From Lepidostoma basale (Eukaryota > Arthropoda > Insecta > Trichoptera > Lepidostomatidae), in NCBI GenBank assembly GCA_022606425.2, contig JAHDVF020000441.1, positions 1 to 64,000 on the forward strand: a DNA stretch of 64,000 nucleotides, written 5' to 3'. Under the pieces are notes generated by a model that had not been told where the DNA came from, searched no databases, and worked only from the letters and a program-made list of their open reading frames with translations. The first letter of the stretch is position 1. The number at the start of each line of letters is the position of its first letter. Shown here one piece after another: positions 55,820 to 64,000 of the stretch. The translations under genes were made by a program, and so were the position numbers.

Positions 55820-56335
55820 GACTTAACTAACTAACTTACCATCACGTCGTCTCCCCTAAGGGTAAGGCAGAACTGCCACATTTTTCTTTTCTGACATATT
55901 TATCTCACTTCCTCAATATTCATACATCGTTTCATGCACGCGCGTCGATTTCGCCGACTCCTCACGCGGCCGACATTAATATTTGATTTATTTGATCGTG
56001 TCACGATTTCCTCGGTTTTCTCTATTTCCAGTTCCATTGCTATAGTTAACGAATAGTTTTTTTTACCATTCTTTCTTCATTCATTCTTTCCATGTGTCCA
56101 AACCATCTTAATGATCCTTTAATTATTTTGTTCATAACACTATCATTCTCACCGCATTCACTTCTTATATTTTCATTTGGCACTCTATCATACACATTTT
56201 TTTACACATTCGTCTAAGAGATCTCATTTCAACTGCACTTATTCTACTTTTATCCTTCTTTTGCCATTTCAATACTTTGCTTCCATACACAAGGGTTGGT
56301 ACAAGAACACCATTGTGCAATGTGGATACGACTTA
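55820..56335 (-). pseudogene. RTE-A LINE C-terminal fragment
   Basis: Minus strand from HNGVLVPTLVYGSKVLKWQ to the GETA-equivalent end and TTAG tail (plus strand ctaactaacttaccatcac). Many substitutions and a small deletion near 55865; one of the older copies. It ends at a poly-A/T run of about 18 at 56338. Confidence 0.75.
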
Positions 56336-56369
56336 TTAAAAAAAAAAAAAAAAAAATTTAATCTCTATC

Positions 56370-57350
56370 CGGTCTCAATCAAGCAAGGCGACGCATCTCC
56401 TTTAATACAGTACTTTAAAACGATATTTAAATAACAAATCTTAGATATAAATACTAGAATACGTTTTATAAATTTTTATATGCATATAATATTATGAAAA
56501 TTATTAGTTTAAATGCATTAAGTAGATGGTCGTGCTATCTAATGTGGTCTGATACATGTTTGTTGTTTGAATATCAAGATAAGGTCTTGCTTCATAGACA
56601 CCGGACAATGTAAATTTTCCGTACAGCTCCAGCACAGCCCCAGGGTTCTGTTAAGCTCCCGCGTTAACCTGTTTTGATGGACCAATCATCCCTTATGTTC
56701 TCCAGTTTCCTCCCCCTGTGCGAGAGCTTAGGGCTAATGATTAGATACGAGGTTTCTGCCGGGTACTAAGGGCACGTGCTAATCTACCCTCGCGTGTTAT
56801 TTTTAATATGAGGGTTAATGAGTATTGTTTTAAAATATTTTCATTTTCATTGCTCTGTTATATCTCGGCGTTATTACTTGCGTCTAACGATTATAAAGAT
56901 GATGTGAAAATTACTAAATGGTAGGAATTTTGTAATTATGAAAATTGTTTGATGGAGATTGAAAATTAGACAGATGTTTTTTTTATTTTATATATTCACG
57001 ATGCACAATATAAACATTATTAAAACAAGAAAATTTACAAAACCAGTCACCAATATTACAAACAGAATTCGAACTAACTTGAACAAATGATGATTGCGGT
57101 ATTTTGTGAATTGATACACATCATATTATACTTATATAGGAAGTAAATCATAATTTTTATATTTTTATCTATGATCCTATGAAAAAGGCATCAAATTGTT
57201 AAATAATAAGCCCAGTTTTTATTTCACGCTATTGTTCCGTTATTCATGCATATTTCCATAACTAAAACGTGAATAGTTCACTTGATTTTGATGACAATAA
57301 GTGGACATACATATACTTATAGCTTGCAGAATTATTTGGTGGCCATGTTT
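56370..57350. other. unassigned, GC-richer island inside
   Basis: 56610-56820 is clearly GC-richer, without frames or repeats in common with the window. Flanks are AT-rich. Confidence 0.3.
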
Positions 57351-57354
57351 TTTT

Positions 57355-57735
57355 TAAACTAACTAACTAACCATCACGCCTTCTCTCCGAAGGGGTAGGC
57401 AGAAATAATGGACTGCAAAACTTTTCTTTCCTGACATCTCGATCCTCAATAGATCGTGTCATGCACGCACTTTGATTTATCCGACTTACATGACCGACAT
57501 TCAATATGTGATTTATTTGATCGTGCCACGTTTTCTTTGGTCTATATTATTTCTAGTTCCATTAACATCGTTAACATAAACTTATTAAACCATTGTTTCT
57601 TTATTATTTCCATATGCCCAAACTATCAATGATCCATTGATTATTTTGTTCGTAACACGTTCACGCGCACCGCATTCACTTCTTATTTTTTCATTCGACA
57701 CTCATTAACAGATTTTTCACACATTTGTGTAAGAG
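57355..57735 (-). pseudogene. RTE-A LINE C-terminal fragment, old
   Basis: Begins with the TTAG tail complement and catcacgccttctct, then the expected order HDQINHILNVGHV and NEKIRSECGA with many indels. Confidence 0.7.
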
Positions 57736-57854
57736 AATTAACACAGGTTATATTTATATATGCTTACTTAATATCATTCAGCTAATAAATAAGTTTGAGT
57801 ATGCTGAATTTAGTTTTAGATATCCTTTTATTCAAAATCAATTTAATAAGTTAA

Positions 57855-57955
57855 GTGTCAATAGTCCTGTAAGCGCCTCGGCCACCAGATTCTGTTCCCA
57901 AAAAACAATTTACATCTTCGTCTCTATTGAGATACAATTAATCTTTAATAAGTAA
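57855..57955 (+). repeat. FB1 fragment
   Basis: agtcctgtaagcgcctcggcc, attctgttccc and ttgagatacaattaat as in 25250-25340. Confidence 0.6.
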
Positions 57956-57959
57956 ATAA

Positions 57960-58710
57960 AATTAAGTGTGAATGTTTGCCACAATATGAAAACAATACAA
58001 ACGCTCTAAATATTTACTATTCCGTAAAAGCTAAATGAGTACAACTGTTTTTTCTTTTACAAAGTTTCGATATTATAATCTGGTCAAATAGGAAATCACA
58101 ACAAAAAACGCGAATGTAATTAAAACAGCATTGAAAACGAATCAAATAAGTCCATTTTGCTTTTGAAAATATTCCAAAATACAAGGAACAAGTTTGAAAT
58201 CTCATTAAAGCGTGGCTTGATTCTAAAGAAAATTGAATGATAATCGCGAAGCAGCTTAATAATTCATAAAACGAAGTTATCGCTTTCATTTCCTCCCTCG
58301 TTACGCGGTGATTAAGATTTTTAATCAATCCATTCACCTCTGCTACAAAGGACAAGACGCTCCGCATGAGGGACTCCGCAACCCATTCATTCAGGCCGGA
58401 ATATTTAATCTTCCCTTAAATGAACCCCGACATTTCGGGAAATGCAATTCATCTCGGCCGTCCGGATATAATAATTAAAAGGTTATGGGCGAAAAATATG
58501 GAGGACGCCTCACCCGCCCTTCGCAGCCCTGGGTACTTCAACCAACTTCGCGGAGTATTAAAGGGAGATGCGAATTACAGACATGAATGAATACATTTCC
58601 TACATGTAAAATGAAATTGCGATTGCTTTTTGGGTTTTACATTGATTTATTTATAAATAAAATGTATAAACAATAGCTTTACACAATTTGTTTTTTTAAT
58701 GTATACAAAT
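57960..58710. other. unassigned, GC-richer island inside
   Basis: 58260-58570 has higher GC, no frame beyond chance and no partner in the window. It is a candidate conserved non-coding element; frame 58017-58367 (minus) overlaps it without support. Confidence 0.35.
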
Positions 58711-58714
58711 AATC

Positions 58715-58985
58715 TTAATAGATGGCACTAATGTAAATTGACCTATGAAAAAATTAGAAGTTTTTTAAAACATAGTAGCATATATACAAGTTCCAAAAAT
58801 TTGTCAGAGGTGGTGGTCGTAAGAAGGACGGAATGGGGAATGTTGTTAACATAAAGTGATCGCTTAACCCTACCAATGACAGGTCATAACTCCCGTAAAC
58901 GCCTCGACTAGCATATTCTGTTTCCAAAAAAATTTACATCTTCGTCTCTATTGAGATACAATTAATCCTTAAAAAATAGTTTCAC
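58715..58985 (+). repeat. FB1 single arm
   Basis: agatggcactaatgt, ccaaaaatttgtcag, cggaatggggaatgttgtta and taccaatgacaggtcat. Keeps agtgatcgctta, like the right arm at 14378-14670. Confidence 0.7.
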
Positions 58986-59029
58986 ATTTAAAAATATAAA
59001 AAAATAAATAAATAAAAATGTATTGTTGT

Positions 59030-59285
59030 ATTGGACCCAAGTGTCATCAGGCCAGTATGGCAACTGTTATATATAAAATAAATGGTCCAAGCGAAACTAG
59101 TTGGCATCAATTATAATAACCATACCGTGGTTAAACACAGGTTTTTTTTTTTACTTATTTTATATTTTTTAAATGTCCAAACACAAAGTGAGTGCTTCAT
59201 ATGAAAATTTTGTTACAAATTTGTTTGAGAAAGCCCTCACAAGGCCAAATAAATTTGTAACTATTATTTATATAGATAATCCATT
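59030..59285. repeat. m-type and h-variant fragments
   Basis: 59085-59150 matches 49255-49320 (gaaactagttggcatcaatt). 59215-59280 is a decayed copy of the 45379-45421 motif: gtttgagaaagccctcac, aaggccaaataaatttgtaac. Confidence 0.5.
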
Positions 59286-59370
59286 GCTTTGGCGGAAACA
59301 CACCGATATTTCAACATTATTAACTATTTGATTGGAACACTATACAACAAGCTCCATTTTATGAACTAGT

Positions 59371-59590
59371 TGAAGATAAACATTTTAAGCCAAATCAAAC
59401 ATTTTGGTTCAGAATAAACATTTTGTTAAAAATAAACATTTTGTTAAAAATAAACATTTTGTTAAAAATAAACATTTTATAAAAATTACAAAAAAAAATG
59501 AACGTTTTGTTAAGAATAAACATTTTTGTAAAAAAATAATATTCAGTTGAAAATAATTTTTTTTGCTAAAAATAAACATTTTGTCAAAAT
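59371..59590. repeat. 18-bp tandem repeat
   Basis: About ten units of aaacattttgttaaaaat, three of them exact in the middle (59415-59470) and the outer ones diverged. A separate 17-bp word, ttataagatattaaact, recurs three times between 59600 and 59690. Confidence 0.85.
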
Positions 59591-59699
59591 TATAATTATA
59601 AGATATTAAACTTGCTTCATTGTTATTTTATGCATTATAAGATATTAAACTATTTACTTATTATATTATATTATAAGATATTAAACTTACTTCAATGAT

Positions 59700-60300
59700 A
59701 CCTAAATAATGTTTTGACTATCTGCCTAGTAAATTAATTTAGTGTATATACACAAAACAACTCAGTTATATGATTTAAGATCAACTCAACAATTCAGCGA
59801 ACAAACTGAAAACTCACATTATATCTTAATATCATAATACATGAACAATAAAACCGTTTCCACTTCCACCTCGTTAAGAAATTCCTCGTTGTAAATGTAT
59901 GAATTTTACGTTGGATTCCTTAATTTATGTGCCATAACCATTGATCATAAAGCGGCACGGGGTGGCGGTGAGCGGGAGGGTTGGAGGGTAGCGAGGGGTA
60001 GGGCCGGAGTGGAAAGGGGTGGCGCATCCTGCCCCAATTCACGCTCCGATAACTTTTCGTGAAAAATTAATAGACAACAGGCTCGTTTATTTATTTTATT
60101 TATTTCAACATGTGAGGGAAACTGAATTACTCTTTGGTAAAGTAGCGATCGCATAACGGGGTGCCTCATGTGAGTTATGGAGGTAATAACGTGCAAAATA
60201 CCGAGGCAGCGACTGATATATTTGTGCCTATGTAAATTTCAAAATATCGTTTGGTTTATATTATAAACTAAACATTCAAACTTATTAGATTTAAGCATTT
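59700..60300. other. unassigned with a G-rich patch
   Basis: 59950-60040 on the plus strand is strongly G-rich (gggtggcggtgagcgggagg) in otherwise AT-rich DNA. No frame or repeat partner. Confidence 0.35.
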
Positions 60301-60393
60301 AAGATAATCCGAAATAATAATAATATCATTAATGTTAAAATTTAAAATACTGTTATAATATCACAATTTCTCTGTATTCACTGAGAGTGTAGG

Positions 60394-60429
60394 GACAGCT
60401 GTTTCGCCAACCGATGTTGGCATCATCAG
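60394..60429 (-). ncRNA. hammerhead ribozyme motif, j type
   Basis: Minus strand: intact CUGAUGA (60429-60423), perfect 6-bp stem II GCCAAC/GUUGGC, intact GAAAC, ACAGCUGU stem III and GUC. Stem I is not evident. Confidence 0.7.
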
Positions 60430-60570
60430 GTGTAACAATAAACTTGTAAATAAAACTGATTATGCCAACATCGGTTTGGCGAAACAGCTGTCGCGACGCT
60501 CTCCGTGAATAAAAAGAATTTGTAATATTATGACAGTGTATTAAATATTAACAATAATTAGTCTTTCGGC

Positions 60571-60579
60571 CATGGACTA
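60571..60579. repeat. target site duplication, 3' side of RTE-A
   Basis: catggacta here and again at 63235-63243 flank the RTE-A insertion. Confidence 0.8.
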
Positions 60580-63234
60580 CTAACTAACTAACTAACCATC
60601 ACGCCGTCTCCCCGAAGGGGTAGGCAGAAAGAATGGACTGCCACACCTTTCTTTCCTGACATATTTCTCTCGCTTCCTCAACATTCATACATCGTGTCAT
60701 GCACGCGCGTCGATTTCTCTGACTCCTCACATGGCCGACATTCAATATTTGATTTATTTGATCGTGCCACGTTTTCCTCGGTCTTCCTCTATTTCTGGTT
60801 CCATTTACATCATTAACATATAATTTTTTTACCATTCTTTCTTCATTCATTCTTTCCATATGTCCAAACCATCTTAATGATCCTTTCATTATTTTGTTCA
60901 TGACACCATCATTCGCACCGCATTCACTTCTTATATTTTCATTCGACACTCTATCATACACAGAATATCCACACATTCGTCTAAGAGATCTCATTTCTAC
61001 TGCATTTATTCTACTTTCATCCTTCCTTCGCCAGTTCCATGCTTCGCTTCCATACATAAGGGTCGGTAGAAGAACACCATTGTGCACTGCCATTCTAGCT
61101 TTTTTGGATAGGTTTTTGTTTGCGATGACAACTTTAAGAGCACCATTCACTTTGTTGCCTGCCCCAACCCTTCTTTCAATATCCCTCTCCACTCTCCCAT
61201 CTCTTGTAAACATACTACCTAAATACACAAACTCAACTACTTGCTCCAAGTTTTCACCATTCACGCTAATGTTGCAGACTGTCGTGGTTTCTTCCTTTTC
61301 AAAAATCATTACCTTGGACTTATTAACATTCATTATCAGATCATTTCGCATGCATACCTCATACATACAATTCACCAGGACTTGTAGTTCATGCTCGTTG
61401 TCAGCAAGTAGGACAGCGTCATCCGCATACAAGAGACAGCTTACTGACACTCCGCTCATTTTGGCACCTACATCCAACCCTTTCAGCTCTCTCATACAAT
61501 TGTCCATATACAGATTAAATAACCACGGGGACATTACGCAACCTTGTTTGACACCTTTATTGATATCAAACCAGGCTGTAAGATCTCCATTTACTCTGAC
61601 ACTAGTAGTGCTTTCCGTGTATAGCGACTTAATGGCCGTGATCAGTTTTGTACTTATTCCATATTCAGACAATATTTTCCACAACTTTTTTCTATTAACG
61701 TAATCATATGCTTTTTGTAAGTCGACAAACGCACAGAAAAGTTTGCGATTTTTGGCCAGAAACTTCTCTGTCAATGTACGAAGTCCAAAAATTTGATCCA
61801 TACATCCTCTGCCATTCATAAAGGCACCTTGCACATCCCAAACTTTGTCACTCGTCAATTTTCTTACTCTTTCTATTAAAATTCTGCCATAGACTTTACC
61901 AACGACACTCAAAAGACTAATAGCTCTGTGGTTTCCACATTCCATACGCGATCCTTTTCCTTTGTACAGGGGCATAATTACTGCTCTCCTCCAGTCTAGC
62001 GGCGTATATCCCTCCTCCAAGCACTGGTTAAATAACTTACATAACCATGTAGAAACCACTTGGCCACCGTTTTTAATAAAGTCTATGGCAATACAATCAA
62101 ACCCAACAGCTTTTCCACTTTTCATTGCACTCACGGATCTTTTCATCTCATTCGTACTTATTTTTTCAATATTATCATTCATAGGTCCCGCACTCGCACT
62201 AGCTGTTATACTTTCGATCTCGCTTGTATCACCACCATACATCTCCTTAAAATATTCCATCCATCTTTCTTGTATGATCTTACTCTCCGTTAACATTCTT
62301 CCCTCGTTGTCTAAAATTGCTTTCACACATCCACTATCAGGAGGATTCCGGGCTTTTTTAACTTCTTTCCAAAACATTTTTAAATTTGCTTGGAAGTTGT
62401 TTGTCATTTTGAGCCCTTCTTCCTCCTTCAGCTTTTCTTTCCGCGCTTTCACTACCGACTTCACTCTCTTCTTGCATACCTTATACAAATCTTTTGCTCT
62501 TTCATACTTAATTCTGTCATTCTTATTTATCGACAACATATTCAACCAAGCATTTTTCGTCTCTTTAACAGCAATCTTTACGTCATCATTCCACCATGCA
62601 TCCCCTTTCCTTCTTCCTTGTATACACACACCACACGATTCTTTCGCTGATTCACACAAACTCTCCTTCAAGTATTTCCAGGTCTCGTCAATACTCAACT
62701 CATTTACATCCCGCTCACTCAATCTATCTTTCACTTTTCTTACGAAATTATTTCTTACGTCATTGTTTTGCAGTTTTTCAACTTTGACTCTAGTCGGTGC
62801 GGCTACTGTTTTGCTTCTTCTGGTTCGCCATCCCCGGAATAAGATCACTTTTGTCACTACTAAAAAATGATCCGTTTCCAGTTCGGCTCCCCTGAAGACC
62901 CTTGAATCAACAGTATCCGCCCGTAATCTAGAGTCTACAATGACGTAATCTATAATGGACCTTTCAAATCCTCTTTCCCAAGTATAGAGATGGATTCTCT
63001 TATGATCGAAGATGGTATTTGATACAAAGAGACCCCATTCTATACACAATTCAAGCAGTCTCCTTCCATTATCATTTATTCGTCTATCACCAAACGTACC
63101 CAGACATTCCTCGTACCCACTCCTACGGATTCCCACCCAACCGTTCATATCACCTGCTATTATCAATCTTTCGTTTTCACTCTTACACACCAATGTCTCT
63201 CTCACTTTGTCCCAAAACTCATCTTTACTCGCCT
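60580..63234 (-). mobile_element. RTE-A LINE, almost full coding length
   Basis: The element runs from a 5' truncation at 63234 to a (TTAG)n tail at 60580-60598. It is flanked by a 9-bp duplication (catggacta), which proves insertion by target-primed reverse transcription into the end of a j-type element. The stop codon sits directly at the tail, so the 3' UTR is practically absent, as is usual in RTE elements. Confidence 0.9.
60599..63234 (-). CDS. RTE-type endonuclease-reverse transcriptase, 5'-truncated
   Basis: An uninterrupted frame of about 878 codons, open to the truncation point. No native start is present: residue 1 of the numbering used here is the GTG at 63205. The apurinic-type endonuclease half shows GDMNGWVG (18-25), RSIIDYVIVD (82-91) and the TDHFLVV end motif (111-117); its first about 100 residues are missing. 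The RT domain (about 350-640) has AVIMPLYKGKG (408-418), FVDLQKAYD (motif A, 493-501), GVKQGCVMSP (motif B, 551-560) and YADD (motif C, 593-596). The C-terminal part has YLGSMFTRDG, MYGSEAWNW, RWFGHMERM, RPRKTWHDQ and a Cys-containing ACMTRCMN end. All visible RT catalytic residues are present, but endonuclease loss means this copy cannot transpose itself. Antisense frames of 269 and 302 codons are shadows. Confidence 0.9.
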
Positions 63235-63243
63235 CATGGACTA
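63235..63243. repeat. target site duplication, 5' side of RTE-A
   Basis: Second copy of catggacta; see 60571-60579. Confidence 0.8.
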
Positions 63244-63289
63244 TTTAAACAATAATGTCAACAATAATATTTTTATGTATTATATAACA

Positions 63290-63480
63290 GGTCATTTGAA
63301 CCCCATTAGGTACTTAATTATATTGATTATTATGACATGTGATAGATAGCTTGTCTATCGCCATTTTACTGTCACGTGAATTCTACACCAGATCAAAGAC
63401 AGTGTGACAATCGCACTGGCATTGCCGGGAATCGAACCCGAAACCTTTGGTTTGGCAGATATTCATTTTGTTATTCGATT
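63290..63480 (-). repeat. SINE-1, head eroded
   Basis: Reverse complement: tagcttgtctatcgccatttt, cacgtgaattctacaccag, gacagtgtgacaatcgcac and the B box gggaatcgaacccg; the A box is damaged. Confidence 0.75.
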
Positions 63481-63559
63481 TATTTTTCTTACTCTCAATG
63501 TATAGTTTTTTCTGCATTGTGGATTTTAGAGCATCATAGATTGCGGCTGCTTTGTTTAT

Positions 63560-63868
63560 TTAAGCTTGTAGACACCAAGAGATCGCGTGGAGAGCACCAG
63601 AATAAGAAAGATATGTGATGCTGAGTATATTATAAGATGGAGAGAAAGCGAAAGATGGACTGGTATGATTTTGTCCAAAGAATGGACACCATCTCCTCTA
63701 CGAGTATATTGTACTAAATAATTAGGCTCACGGAACTTGTCTGACTCGTCTCGTGGAAGACCTGAAATATGGAAGGACAGGTGAAAATCCAACTCACAAG
63801 AAAAGCTACCCTCTGGAGAACATACCACATAGGTCTATAGAAAGGAAAAAAAGAAGAAGAAGAACTGT
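63560..63868 (+). pseudogene. RTE-like LINE 3' fragment
   Basis: Plus-strand coding traces (RNKKDM-like, WRESERWTGMILSKEW, GRPEIWKDR) end in an AAGAAGAAG tail at 63845-63865, in several frames. Family not identified. Confidence 0.45.
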
Positions 63869-64000
63869 TACATATGGTGCAGAATTCACTTGACAATAAA
63901 ATGGCGACAGATTAGTTGTTAGTTACCTATCACATGTCACGACAATCAATATGTTAGCTATATACCTTTTACATCGATTTGGCTCTCGCTGTACTGATGT
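63868..64000 (+). repeat. SINE-1 body, cut by window end
   Basis: gcagaattcacttgacaata, atggcgacagattag, cctatcacatgtcacgacaa and the catcgatttggctctcgct tail. Head absent. Confidence 0.7.

Larger units (their letters stand above)
60310..60579. repeat. j-type hammerhead foldback element
   Basis: The left arm has a good minus-strand motif (60394-60429); the right arm has a plus-strand motif at 60463-60502 with CUGAUUA, a GCCAAC/GUUUGGC stem, GAAAC and ACAGCUGUC. The outer end reaches the insertion point of the large RTE-A copy. Confidence 0.7.

Noticed and set aside
60894..62870. Long plus-strand open frames (269 and 302 codons)
   Set aside because: They are exact antisense shadows of the RTE-A reverse transcriptase; their composition follows its codons and no domain is seen.

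Overview
This is strongly AT-rich nuclear DNA from an animal, most probably an insect. The evidence is GT-AG introns, tRNA-derived SINEs, many RTE-type non-LTR retrotransposon remnants and many hammerhead-ribozyme-bearing repeats of the Penelope-like (PLE) or retrozyme kind. I cannot fix the insect order from sequence alone. There is no bacterial-style gene organisation, no rRNA gene, no CRISPR array and no conserved housekeeping gene that I recognise.

Host genes are sparse. Between about 11.9 and 21.1 kb lie two tandem paralogous genes on the minus strand. Each has a 48-nt first exon encoding the start of a signal peptide (16686-16733 and 21062-21109), a phase-0 intron, and one long last exon (11905-12330 and 18492-18926) that completes a Thr/Pro- and Ser-rich secreted protein ending in CEDYS. 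The first exons are too short to show as open frames and were found by matching the two loci. A possible unrelated 79-aa secreted Pro-rich peptide lies at 36636-36875 on the plus strand. I recognise none of these families.

Most of the rest is layered repeats. (1) RTE-like LINEs: a nearly complete copy at 60580-63234 (minus) has an uninterrupted endonuclease-RT frame, a (TTAG)n tail and a 9-bp target duplication. More than a dozen truncated relatives in at least three tail subfamilies are scattered through the window, together with several other LINE families, notably 34349-35403 (RT with YADD and a GAA tail). (2) Foldback or palindromic elements whose arms carry hammerhead-like motifs (CUGANGA, stem II, GAAAC, a short palindromic stem III, then UH). 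I distinguish families b, c, e, h, i, j, k, l and n by their stem II and flanks; g and m are looser relatives. No PLE reverse transcriptase or GIY-YIG frame is present, so these look non-autonomous. (3) Two tRNA-derived SINE families, plus a possible third. (4) Other foldback elements (FB1 at 13735-14670, a hairpin at 14762-14877), a possible piggyBac-type MITE (24117-24735) and short tandem repeats. Insertions are often nested: the LINE at 34349-35403 sits inside an h-type palindrome, a LINE fragment at 5585-5790 splits a c element, and an L2/CR1-like fragment splits a LINE at 22108-22377.

The parts most worth following are the secreted gene pair with its transposon-filled introns (one intron carries a hammerhead core in sense orientation) and the set of hammerhead families, including one whose core shows a coordinated C3U/G8A change.
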